Shown here in pieces: positions 16,359 through 24,392 of a stretch of 64,000 bases of DNA. The notes beneath the pieces were generated by a model. That model was not told where the DNA came from. It searched no databases and worked only from the letters and a program-made list of their open reading frames with translations. Made by a program: the position numbers and the translations under genes. This DNA comes from JADGRA01 sp052143535 (GTDB lineage: Bacteria > Myxococcota > Myxococcia > Myxococcales > Myxococcaceae), in contig JBKQSS010000066.1 in NCBI GenBank assembly GCA_052143535.1, forward strand, positions 137,412 through 201,411. Direction: 5' to 3'. The stretch's first letter is position 1, and every line of letters starts with the position of its first letter.

Positions 16359-17623
16359 TGTCCAGACACCAAACACCGCAACGGGGCATGGCCTTGCTAA
16401 TCGTCGTTGTGTCCATCGCCATCTTGGCGACGGTCGCGGCGGAGTTCGCTTATAGCTCTCGGGTGGACTTGGAGCTGGCGACGCATCAGCGCGACGCCCT
16501 GCGCGCTGAATATCTCGCCCGCAGCGGTCTGGGCATGGCCCGACTTCTTTTGCAGTTCCAGAAGCAGCTCGATGTCTCGATGCAAACCCTGACCTCCAGC
16601 ATTCCAGGTCTCGCTGGGGGCAGCTTCAATCTGCAGCTTTGGCGGATGGCGCATATCGACTGTCAGACGCTGGGCAGGTTTCTACCCGACGGCGTAGACG
16701 CTGGCTTCGGAGCTCCGAAGAAAGCCACCGCTGACCCTCGCTTGGGCGACGGGCGGACATCTGCGCTGGGAACCGCTTTCATCGACTATGGGAGCTTTCG
16801 CGGCTGTTACGGAAGCATCATCGAAGACGAGGAAGCGAAGTTAAACGTTAACCAGCTGGACAGCCTGCTGACGGCCGGTGCAGGCGCGGCCGCGGTGCAG
16901 CGGCTCTACTTGCTGCTTACCGACAAGCGCTTCGAGTTCGTCTTCGATCGCGAAGATGCCAACCATGTGAAGATCGCCGCGACCGACGCACTCATCAACA
17001 TCAAGGACTGGGCAGATTCGGACGACGTCGTCTCGGCACTCGCGGTGACCCCTGCCGGAGCCCAAGTGAGCGCCGGCTTCGCCGACGAGCCAGGTCTCTA
17101 CAGCAAGTACCTTCCTCGTTACCGCCCGAAGAACGCATCGATGGACTCGTTGGACGAGCTGTATTTTGTCCACGGCATCGGCGACCGCTTCATGGCGGCG
17201 TTCGGTGACCGGCTGACCGTCTATCCTGACGTCAACGCACTGTTGAATGTAAACACCGATGACCCCATCGTCCTCGCCCTGGCAGTGCGCTCCGCGGCTG
17301 ACCCAGCAAAGCCCGACGGGCGCCTCGCGGACCCAGTCTTCTTGGATAGTCTGGTGCAGAAGATTGCGGCTGCTCGCATTCTCAGCCCGATGGGGATGAC
17401 TGTCTCCGACTTCATCAACGTGCTGGTGCAATCAGGCATCGCCGTAAACCCGCAAATTACCAGCAACCTCCAAGCGAATTCGTTTCTCGGCGACCATACC
17501 AAGACATTCCGGGTAACGGCCACGGGCGAGGTCGGCGACGTGCAGCGCACAGTCACCGCGGTGGTCCGCATTACCCAACCCCAGGACGGGCTAGGCCGAC
17601 TGCTGTACTGGAAGGTGGACTGA
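16358..17623 (+). CDS. gspK: Type II secretion minor pseudopilin GspK
   Basis: 421 aa, the large tip pseudopilin. The prepilin-like N-terminus Q-R-G followed by M-A-L-L-I-V-V-V lacks Glu5, as expected for GspK. The alpha-domain contains helix-hairpin-helix-like segments (I-E-D-E-E-A-K-L-N-V-N-Q-L-D and D-V-N-A-L-L-N-V-N-T-D-D) characteristic of the family. Its tip position is thought to block further polymerisation. The start overlaps the gspJ stop by one base. Confidence 0.92.
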   Translation: MSRHQTPQRGMALLIVVVSIAILATVAAEFAYSSRVDLELATHQRDALRAEYLARSGLGMARLLLQFQKQLDVSMQTLTSSIPGLAGGSFNLQLWRMAHIDCQTLGRFLPDGVDAGFGAPKKATADPRLGDGRTSALGTAFIDYGSFRGCYGSIIEDEEAKLNVNQLDSLLTAGAGAAAVQRLYLLLTDKRFEFVFDREDANHVKIAATDALINIKDWADSDDVVSALAVTPAGAQVSAGFADEPGLYSKYLPRYRPKNASMDSLDELYFVHGIGDRFMAAFGDRLTVYPDVNALLNVNTDDPIVLALAVRSAADPAKPDGRLADPVFLDSLVQKIAAARILSPMGMTVSDFINVLVQSGIAVNPQITSNLQANSFLGDHTKTFRVTATGEVGDVQRTVTAVVRITQPQDGLGRLLYWKVD

Positions 17624-17630
17624 GTTTCCC

Positions 17631-19190
17631 ATGCCGCGAATCCTCGGTCTCGACTTGGGCAGTCACGCGCTGAAGGCGGTGTTGCTCGATGTGGCTAGGA
17701 CCACCACCCTGGCCGGGTGGGCGGAGGTCCGCCGAGGCGACGGGACCGACCAGGAGTCGCTCCGGGCGGCGCTCGCCACCTTGCACGCCGAGCATCCCTG
17801 GCAAGTGGACCAGGTGGTGGTGGCCATGCCTGGCACCTCGGTGGCTACCCACGCCCTGGTCCTCCCCTTTAAGGACGCAAAGCGACTCGAAGCGGCCCTG
17901 CCGTTCGAAGTCGAGAGCGAGCTTCCGGTTGAGCTCGAGGACGTTGTCTTCGACTACCAGGCTGGCAGCCGCACCGAGCAAGGGACCGAGTTGCTGGTCG
18001 GCGTCATCCAAAAAAGCGAGCTGCGCTCGCTTCTGGCGCTTTTGTCCGATGCAGGCTTCGAGCCACGCGTGGTGACGCACCCAGCTTTGGTCTACCGCTC
18101 GCTCTTCGTGGGCCGACCGGAGCTGGTTGGCGTCGAATCGGGCGGCCTGGCGGCACTGGTCGACATTGGCCATGTGCGAACCACGGTGGCCATCGGACAG
18201 CCGGGACAGGGGCTCATCTACGCGCGGGTGCTACCTGGCGGCGGCCGTGCCATCACCGTCGCACTGGAGCGCGAGTTCGGCGTCGCCTCGGTGGACGCCG
18301 AGCGCTGGAAGGAGCAGACCGGCTCCCTCGCGCCGGTCGGAGATCAGGAACATGCGCGAGCACGTGAGGCTATCCGCCTGGCGCTCCAGCCACTGACCCG
18401 CGAGGTTCGCGCCACGCTGAAGGCGGCCACTACCCGCGACCGCCGACCAGTGGGCCAGCTGCTGCTTTGCGGCGGTACTTCCCAGCTCGCGGGCCTCCCC
18501 GAGGCCTGGGCCGCCGAGCTCGGCCTGCCGGTCAAGCTGCTGGGCGCGAGCGGTAACAGCGAGCTTCTCCCGGAGCAGCGAGCGCGCGGCGCCCAGGCGT
18601 GGGCTTTGGCCTTGTGCGGTGGCAGTCGTGCCGACCGGTTTAATTTCCGGCGTGGGGACCAGGCCTTCTCCGGTCAGCTCGATTGGTTGCGTGGGCGCAT
18701 TCCACAGCTTGCAATCTTCGCAGGCGTCCTGGTGGCGCTGCTGGTGACGTTCGGAGTGGTCCGCAGCGCCATGCTCGGCCGCCGTGAGGCAGCGGTTGAT
18801 ACCGAGCTGTGCGAGCTGACGCGTCGTGTGCTGGGGACGTGTGAGCGCAACTACGACCGAGCCCTCAACCTGCTTCGGGGCAAGGAGAGTCCTGCCGCCG
18901 CCCTGCCCAAGGTGTCCGCCGCAGGCCTGCTTGCAGAGGTGGCGGCCCGCGTCCCGCCGGACATCACGCTCAAGCTCGACCAAGTGGTGGTGGACCTGGA
19001 TCGGGTGCAGATGCGGGGGGAAACCGACAGCTCGAAGACCATTGACCGGCTGAGCACCGCCCTCAAGGGCTTCCGCTGCTTTCGCGACGTGAAGGAAGGC
19101 AAGGTCGAGCGCACCAAGGATGGTGCACGCGTCAGCTTCCAGCTCGACGTCCTGGTGGATTGCGGCGAGACGGCGCCACCAGCAGGGTGA
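17631..19190 (+). CDS. gspL: Type II secretion inner-membrane protein GspL (PilM-like)
   Basis: 519 aa. N-terminal actin-like cytoplasmic domain resembling PilM/GspL (L-G-L-D-L-G-S-H-A-L-K-A-V, then L-P-F-E-V-E-S-E-L-P). One membrane span lies near 360-380 (I-F-A-G-V-L-V-A-L-L-V-T-F-G-V-V), followed by a periplasmic ferredoxin-like domain of PilN type (V-A-A-R-V-P-P-D-I-T-L-K-L-D). GspL recruits GspE to the membrane and pairs with GspM. It starts 7 bases after gspK. Confidence 0.9.
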   Translation: MPRILGLDLGSHALKAVLLDVARTTTLAGWAEVRRGDGTDQESLRAALATLHAEHPWQVDQVVVAMPGTSVATHALVLPFKDAKRLEAALPFEVESELPVELEDVVFDYQAGSRTEQGTELLVGVIQKSELRSLLALLSDAGFEPRVVTHPALVYRSLFVGRPELVGVESGGLAALVDIGHVRTTVAIGQPGQGLIYARVLPGGGRAITVALEREFGVASVDAERWKEQTGSLAPVGDQEHARAREAIRLALQPLTREVRATLKAATTRDRRPVGQLLLCGGTSQLAGLPEAWAAELGLPVKLLGASGNSELLPEQRARGAQAWALALCGGSRADRFNFRRGDQAFSGQLDWLRGRIPQLAIFAGVLVALLVTFGVVRSAMLGRREAAVDTELCELTRRVLGTCERNYDRALNLLRGKESPAAALPKVSAAGLLAEVAARVPPDITLKLDQVVVDLDRVQMRGETDSSKTIDRLSTALKGFRCFRDVKEGKVERTKDGARVSFQLDVLVDCGETAPPAG

Positions 19191-19194
19191 GGAA

Positions 19195-19758
19195 ATGGAC
19201 CAGCTGAGACAACTTTGGGCGGACGCACAGCTGTGGTTGAGCGGCCTCTCCCGTCGGGAAAAGATTCTCCTCGGATCGGCTACCACTGCGGTTTTGGGCT
19301 TCATCCTCTTCGTCACGCTCCTGGCCCTGGCCAACTCTGCGGACGAGACCCGTCGGAGAACTGCCGCCAAGCTCACCCAGCTCTCCGAGGCGCAAGCGTT
19401 GTCCCAGAGTTACGCAGAGGCCGAACGCAAGCGAAAAGGCGACGAAGCGCAGCTTTCCACGAGCGGCGTGAGCCTCATCACTTACCTCGTCGATCGGGGC
19501 ACACAGGCCGGACTGGACATCCCCGCGCTGACCCCCAAAGCCGATGCTCCGGTCGGCGACGGCCGCATCATCGAGAGCACCGTCGAACTCACTCTCACCG
19601 ACGTTCCCCTCTCTAGGCTGGTGACATTCTTGCTGGCGGTGGAGCACGGCCCGGGAATGGTGCGGGTGAAGTCGCTCCGACTCGAGCCAAGGCCGAAGGA
19701 CAATGTGCTGACGGCCTGGGCTACCGTTGCGGCCTACAAGCTGAAGGAAGGCCCGTGA
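19195..19758 (+). CDS. gspM: Type II secretion protein GspM
   Basis: 187 aa. Short cytoplasmic tail with L-S-R-R-E-K-I-L-L, one membrane span (~27-47), a coiled-coil stretch (A-K-L-T-Q-L-S-E-A-Q-A-L) and a small periplasmic ferredoxin-like domain. It partners GspL in the platform. The ATG at 19195 follows the Shine-Dalgarno sequence AGGGTGAGGA and lies 4 bases after gspL. It overlaps the gspN GTG at 19755. Confidence 0.88.
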   Translation: MDQLRQLWADAQLWLSGLSRREKILLGSATTAVLGFILFVTLLALANSADETRRRTAAKLTQLSEAQALSQSYAEAERKRKGDEAQLSTSGVSLITYLVDRGTQAGLDIPALTPKADAPVGDGRIIESTVELTLTDVPLSRLVTFLLAVEHGPGMVRVKSLRLEPRPKDNVLTAWATVAAYKLKEGP

Positions 19759-20672
19759 CGGACACTGCCGCTCGCTGGCCATTCAAGCTGAAACCCTGGC
19801 ACCGCAACCTGGGCTTCGGACTCTTCGGCTTTCTCTGCTTCCTGCTCTTCCTGGCCCTCACCTTCCCGGTCGACGCTGCACGGGCACGGCTCCAGGCCGA
19901 GGCCCAGCGCGCCGGGCTCGTCTTGCGAATGGATAGCCTGTCCGCCGGTCTCTTCAGCCTGACGGCAAGCCGAGTTCGGGTGAGCCGGGCCTCGGACTTG
20001 GAGGCAGTGCCACTGGTGGTGGACCAGCTCAGCGTCCGGCCAACCTTCTTTCCGCCGGGCCTTATGCTCAGTGCGGGATTGCTGGGCGGCAGCGCCTTGG
20101 CCTCGCTCCCGAGCTCAGGCCAATCACTGCGGGTGAAGCTGAGCGGCATCGATCTCTCCCAGGCGAACCTCAAGGCACTCTTCGGCATCGACGCCGAAGG
20201 CAAGCTCGACGGAGAGCTCGCCTTGGATATGCCAGTGGTCCGCGGGGAGCCGGACCTCTCCCAAGCGAGCGGAGTGCTGCGCCTCAACGGCACAGACCTC
20301 TTGGTGCGTAGCGGAACGGTGACAGTTCCGGTCTTTGGCACGCCCACTCCGGTGGACCTGCCTCGGACCGCGCTTGGGACGCTGGACGGCGAGGTGACGT
20401 TCGACCGGGGGGCCGGAACCGTGAAACGCCTCCACCTCAAGGGCGATGACCTCGAGGCGTTGGCCACCGGGACAGTCAAGTTGGCCCGCAAGCCGGAGTA
20501 CGTCGAACTGGCGCTCGGGTTGCGAACACGGCTCGAGGTCGAGTTTCTCAAACGCCTTGGCGTGGTTGGCGCGGGCTTCACGGTTCTACCGATGGATGGG
20601 GAGCTTCCCGGCTTCCGGGACGCTCGGGTAAGCGGGTACTTAGGAAAGCCAGCCTTCAACCCGGGCCGCTAG
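19755..20672 (+). CDS. gspN: Type II secretion protein GspN
   Basis: 305 aa. The GTG start overlaps the gspM stop (GTGA). One N-terminal membrane segment (F-G-L-F-G-F-L-C-F-L-L-F-L-A-L) is followed by a beta-rich periplasmic region with AsmA-like repeated strands (M-D-S-L-S-A-G-L-F-S-L-T-A-S-R-V-R-V). This is the pattern of the GspN proteins of Deltaproteobacteria. GspN is absent from many T2SS and its role is not well defined. Last gsp gene in the operon. Confidence 0.85.
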   Translation: MTDTAARWPFKLKPWHRNLGFGLFGFLCFLLFLALTFPVDAARARLQAEAQRAGLVLRMDSLSAGLFSLTASRVRVSRASDLEAVPLVVDQLSVRPTFFPPGLMLSAGLLGGSALASLPSSGQSLRVKLSGIDLSQANLKALFGIDAEGKLDGELALDMPVVRGEPDLSQASGVLRLNGTDLLVRSGTVTVPVFGTPTPVDLPRTALGTLDGEVTFDRGAGTVKRLHLKGDDLEALATGTVKLARKPEYVELALGLRTRLEVEFLKRLGVVGAGFTVLPMDGELPGFRDARVSGYLGKPAFNPGR

Positions 20673-20680
20673 GGTTTGAA

Positions 20681-20695
20681 GCCCGGAAACCGGGC
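20681..20695. terminator. Hairpin after gspN, possible weak terminator
   Basis: GCCCGG-AAA-CCGGGC is a perfect 6-base stem with a 3-base loop, 9 bases after the gspN stop. No T-run follows, so it is not a classical intrinsic terminator. It could end some T2SS transcripts or act as an operator for the next gene, which starts at 20736. Confidence 0.3.
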
Positions 20696-20735
20696 GTGCT
20701 ATGGAATTCCCCGGTTCGTCGCGGGGGGGACCGAC

Positions 20736-22127
20736 ATGCCGGAATTGGTGTTTCTGCGCCGGGGGGAGGAGTTGCTTCGGGTCGCGCTCGACCGCTCGCG
20801 CATGGTGCTCGGGCGAGGGGCAGCAAGCGACGTCGTCATCCCCCATCCCGAGGTAAGTCTATCGCAGGCGGCCGTGCTCTTCGACGGCCGCGACCTTGTG
20901 TTGGAGGACCTCTCCGGCGAGGGTACGGTGGTGTCTGGCGCGAAGGCCCAACGGGCCTCCCTGCCCATCGGGGCCGACATTACACTCGGGCAGTGGCACG
21001 CCGTGTTGCGGGAACCAAACCCGGCCCACGAGCTCTCGCCAGCCGAGCGCTGGCTTCCTCAGGGCCTGAGCACGGTCTGCGTCTTCTCGGCCGAGCATGG
21101 GCCCGCGGCTCGGTCCGTCGGCTCATCCATCGCCGAGCAGGCGATGCCGAAAAGCCCCCTCACACCGTCTCAAACCATTATCGGGGCCGACCCGAGCATT
21201 CGACAGCTTGCTCACTTCATCGACCGGGTGGCCGCGTCCGGCACGGTGGTAGCCATTTTTGGAGAAGTCGGCTCCGGCCGAGAGTTGGTGGCTCGCGCCA
21301 TTCACGCGCAGAGCTTCCAAAGTCAACGGCGCTTCGTTCGCGTGCATTGCCGAGCAATTCCCAGGGCGTTACTGGACAGCGAACTATTCGGTGGCCCCGG
21401 CGCCCTCGCCACGCAGGAGGCTTCCTTCTCCGGAGCGTTTGGACAAGCCCGCGGCGGGACGCTGTTCCTCGACGAAGTTGGCGAGCTGTCGCTCGAGCTT
21501 CAAGCCAAGCTTCTCCAGATGCTTGAGTCGCTGGACGCGGGCCAAGCGGGTGTGCGGGTGGTGGTGGCTACAAGCCAGGACCTCCTCTCGGCGACGCGCG
21601 CCGGGCTCTTTCTCGAGGCGCTCTATGACCAGCTATGTCTCGCGCCGCTCGTTCTTCCCCCCCTCCGAAGCCGCCGCGGCGACCTGGCAGCCCTTGCCGA
21701 GCACTTCGTCCGCTGTTTCAGCCCGCGGGGACAGCTGGTGAGCATCACCCCGGAGGCGTTGGACCGCCTCACGCAGCACCGCTGGCCGGGAAACATCCGC
21801 GAGCTCCAGAACGTCGTCCGACGCGCTTTGCTATTGCGCACAGGACCACGGATTGACGCCGCCGACCTGCGCTTCGACGTAGCGCCCTGCCCTGAGCCAC
21901 CTCCCTCAGCGGCTGAATTTGTCCCCGGCCTGACGCTGGAGCAGATGCTCAGGCAGCGGGAACGAGAGATTGTCGAGAGCGCGCTCCGGCGCTTCGACAA
22001 CAACCGCGAACGCGTCGCAAGGGAGCTGGGCGTCGCCCGCTCCACCCTCTTCAAGCGCCTCAAAGACTGGGGACTCACCAGACATGGGGAGCCGGAGCCC
22101 CCGTCGGGCGTGTCCCCCGCAGCTTGA
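20736..22127 (+). CDS. FHA-domain sigma-54-activator-like protein with degenerate active sites
   Basis: 463 aa. FHA-like domain at 1-92 (M-V-L-G-R-G, D-V-V-I-P), AAA+ sigma-54 interaction-type domain at ~145-380, and a C-terminal Fis-type helix-turn-helix (N-N-R-E-R-V-A-R-E-L-G-V-A-R-S-T-L-F-K). Key residues are altered. The Walker A lysine is arginine (G-E-V-G-S-G-R-E, R182). The G-A-F-T-G-A loop reads A-S-F-S-G-A (229-234). The arginine-finger segment usually read F-R-E-D-L-Y-Y-R-L is F-L-E-A-L-Y-D-Q-L. The FHA S-R-x-H motif reads S-L-S-Q. Walker B (L-F-L-D-E-V-G-E) is intact. It probably binds DNA but may not hydrolyse ATP or open sigma-54 promoters, suggesting a repressor or partner of the upstream regulator. 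ATG 20736 has a strong G-rich ribosome-binding site. Confidence 0.85.
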   Translation: MPELVFLRRGEELLRVALDRSRMVLGRGAASDVVIPHPEVSLSQAAVLFDGRDLVLEDLSGEGTVVSGAKAQRASLPIGADITLGQWHAVLREPNPAHELSPAERWLPQGLSTVCVFSAEHGPAARSVGSSIAEQAMPKSPLTPSQTIIGADPSIRQLAHFIDRVAASGTVVAIFGEVGSGRELVARAIHAQSFQSQRRFVRVHCRAIPRALLDSELFGGPGALATQEASFSGAFGQARGGTLFLDEVGELSLELQAKLLQMLESLDAGQAGVRVVVATSQDLLSATRAGLFLEALYDQLCLAPLVLPPLRSRRGDLAALAEHFVRCFSPRGQLVSITPEALDRLTQHRWPGNIRELQNVVRRALLLRTGPRIDAADLRFDVAPCPEPPPSAAEFVPGLTLEQMLRQREREIVESALRRFDNNRERVARELGVARSTLFKRLKDWGLTRHGEPEPPSGVSPAA

Positions 22128-22226
22128 CGGCCTGAGACACCCCCGTCCCCGGACGTGCCTTCGCGGCGTTAGCGCGGTAGGCCCCCGCTTTTGGAAATCC
22201 CTCCCGCGCCTGTCCGTACCCTCACC

Positions 22227-23012
22227 ATGGTCGGTTGGACAGCCCCCGTGCGCTCGGCGACGCTGCGTCCGATGGCCTCCTTCGGCACTCCCATGGCAGC
22301 TCGGCTCGACCTCGGGAAAGTCCTGCTCTTGTTAGCTTTCCTCACCCTCGGGCTCGTCTTCTGGGACTCGCCGCTGCTCACGCCAGTGAAGCTGTTGGTG
22401 GTGATGGGGCATGAGAGCGGACACGCGGTTGCCACCCTGCTCGCCGGGGGCAAAGTGCAACGGGTCCTGCTTTCGCCCGACCAATCCGGGGCTTGCCTCT
22501 CTGCTCTCCCGTCGGGCGCATGGAGGACCATTCTCGTGTACTCGGCTGGTTACGTCGGGAGCGCTATCGCCGGCGCCGTGCTGCTTCTCCTCGCCTTCCG
22601 CCTCAGGCTGGCCCGTGGCGTGCTCGCGACTTATGCAGTGTGGCTCGCGGCCGTGGGCGTGCTCGTCGGGGGCAGCTTCTTCACCGTTGCCTACTGCCTT
22701 GCCATGGCCGCCCTTTTGGCTGCTGCAGCGCGCTGGTTACCGGTACTCGGCGTGAGGTTACTGGTGCTTTTTCTGGCGAGCTTCACCGGCCTCTATGCCC
22801 TCTTCGACTTGCGTGACGACTTGTGGAATCCGGCGGTCCGCGCCCAGAGCGACGCTGCGTTGTTGGCCGCCCAAACCTCTGTCCCGGCGCTGGTGTGGGC
22901 CGGGCTCTGGACGCTCCTCAGCGTCGTCATCCTCGGTTGGGGAGCTGTGGTGGCGCTTCGGTTCCGGCCGACGGCCCATTCCGCGCTTGCTCCCGCCGGG
23001 GACTCGACTTAG
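22227..23012 (+). CDS. M50B-like membrane zinc protease
   Basis: 261 aa, several membrane segments. The motif H-E-S-G-H-A-V-A-T-L-L-A-G-G lies in the first membrane region and has the HExxH plus following glycines of the peptidase M50B-like family. A downstream acidic segment L-Y-A-L-F-D-L-R-D-D could supply the aspartate ligand. Such proteins are predicted intramembrane metalloproteases related to site-2 protease, mostly with unknown substrates. Start uncertain: ATG 22227 chosen, ATG 22272 possible, and a TTG at 22191 is unlikely. No obvious operon partner: 99 bases separate it from the upstream regulator gene. Confidence 0.7.
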   Translation: MVGWTAPVRSATLRPMASFGTPMAARLDLGKVLLLLAFLTLGLVFWDSPLLTPVKLLVVMGHESGHAVATLLAGGKVQRVLLSPDQSGACLSALPSGAWRTILVYSAGYVGSAIAGAVLLLLAFRLRLARGVLATYAVWLAAVGVLVGGSFFTVAYCLAMAALLAAAARWLPVLGVRLLVLFLASFTGLYALFDLRDDLWNPAVRAQSDAALLAAQTSVPALVWAGLWTLLSVVILGWGAVVALRFRPTAHSALAPAGDST

Positions 23013-23048
23013 AGGCGAGGCCCGCTAGCACTCTCCACCCGTTTTTTT

Positions 23049-24392
23049 TTGCGGAAGGTCGCCACGGTGTTCGCACTTCCCCTATCCCTCTTGCTGACTG
23101 CGGTTCCCGCGCTCGACGTCGCAGTGACGCGCGCGGAGCTCCCCAACGGGCTCAAGGTGCTCATCGCACCCGACCGGACCGTCCCGGGGGTGACCATCAA
23201 TCTTCTCTACCATGTGGGAAGCAAGGACGAGCAACCGGGGCGGACCGGGTTTGCCCACCTCTTCGAGCACCTCATGTTCATGGGGGCCCGCTACGTCCCC
23301 TACCCCCAGTTCGACACCCTAATGGAGGCGGCCGGAGGAGTGAACAACGCCTCTACCGGGAATGATGTTACCGACTACTACTCGGTAGGACCGTCGAACC
23401 TTCTCGAAACCTTCCTCTGGATGGAGTCGGACCGCCTCCTCACTCTTGGGCAGGAGATGACGCAGCAGAAGCTCGAGACGCAGCTGAAGGTGGTGCTCAA
23501 CGAGAGGCGGCAGTCCTACGAGAACGTGCCCTACGGCAAGGTGAACGATGTTCTGCCTCCCGCCCTCTTCCCGAAGACCAACCCTTACAGCTGGCCAGTC
23601 ATCGGCTCGGCGGCTGACTTGCGCGCCGCGACCCTCAACGACGTCAAAGAATTCTTTGCCACCTGGTACGTGCCGTCCAACGCGAGCCTGGTCATCGCGG
23701 GGGATGTCGACCCGGCGCAAGCAATGGCGCTGGTGAACAGGTACTTCGCCTTCCTCCCGAAAAGAGCGGCCCCAAGGCAAGTGACCGCCCCACTCGCGAG
23801 CCTCAGCTCCGAGGTGCGCCTGCAGCTCAGCGACAAAGTAGAGCTCGAGAAAGTCGTCATCGCATACCTCAGCCCCCGCGACGGAACGGCCGGCGACGCG
23901 GCATGCGATGTGTTGGCCACCGTTCTCGGCCGAGGAAAAGCCTCCCGCCTCTACGCGCGCCTCGTCTACCGCGACCAGCTCGCGACCGAGGTCGAGGCTG
24001 AACAAGACGGCCGCGAGCTGCAAGGCGTCTTCACCCTCTCGGCGCTCGCCCGCCCCAAGGTGGACGCCCAGGCGCTCGTAAAGGCCATCGACGAGGAACT
24101 TCAGCGCCTGCGCTCGGAGGGGCCCACCTCAGCCGAGCTCGAAGCAGCCCGAACGCTGGAGTACACCGACGCGGCACGGCGCCTCGAGTCGCTGGTCAGC
24201 CGAGCCGAGTTTCTCAACCGCCTCGAGCTCACCTACGGCGTCGGAGCCACTGTCCAGCGAGACCTCGACCGTTACCAAGCGCTGACTCCGGCCAGCGTGC
24301 GCGAGACGGCCCAGCAGGTCTTCGGTCCCGGACGAGTGGTGGTGGAAGTCCGACCCGAACCCAAAGTGGCCAACGCACAGGAGCCGAAATGA
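23049..24392 (+). CDS. M16-family zinc peptidase, catalytic subunit (exported)
   Basis: 447 aa. Signal peptide (M-R-K-V-A-T-V-F-A-L-P-L-S-L-L-L-T-A), then an M16 domain with the inverted zinc motif H-L-F-E-H (F-A-H-L-F-E-H-L-M-F-M-G) and a distal glutamate in E-N-V-P-Y-G, so the catalytic site is intact. The second M16 half follows (C-terminal domain from ~185). The next gene encodes a paralogue without the motif, the usual heterodimer arrangement of bacterial M16B peptidases. The start is the TTG at 23049, just after nine T's, giving a positively charged signal peptide. A GTG at 23067 has a better Shine-Dalgarno sequence (GGAAGG) but would remove those charges. Confidence 0.88.
   Translation: MRKVATVFALPLSLLLTAVPALDVAVTRAELPNGLKVLIAPDRTVPGVTINLLYHVGSKDEQPGRTGFAHLFEHLMFMGARYVPYPQFDTLMEAAGGVNNASTGNDVTDYYSVGPSNLLETFLWMESDRLLTLGQEMTQQKLETQLKVVLNERRQSYENVPYGKVNDVLPPALFPKTNPYSWPVIGSAADLRAATLNDVKEFFATWYVPSNASLVIAGDVDPAQAMALVNRYFAFLPKRAAPRQVTAPLASLSSEVRLQLSDKVELEKVVIAYLSPRDGTAGDAACDVLATVLGRGKASRLYARLVYRDQLATEVEAEQDGRELQGVFTLSALARPKVDAQALVKAIDEELQRLRSEGPTSAELEAARTLEYTDAARRLESLVSRAEFLNRLELTYGVGATVQRDLDRYQALTPASVRETAQQVFGPGRVVVEVRPEPKVANAQEPK

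Noticed and set aside
23041..23051. T-run as an intrinsic terminator
   Set aside because: No stable hairpin precedes the nine T's; they lie at the start of the M16 gene.
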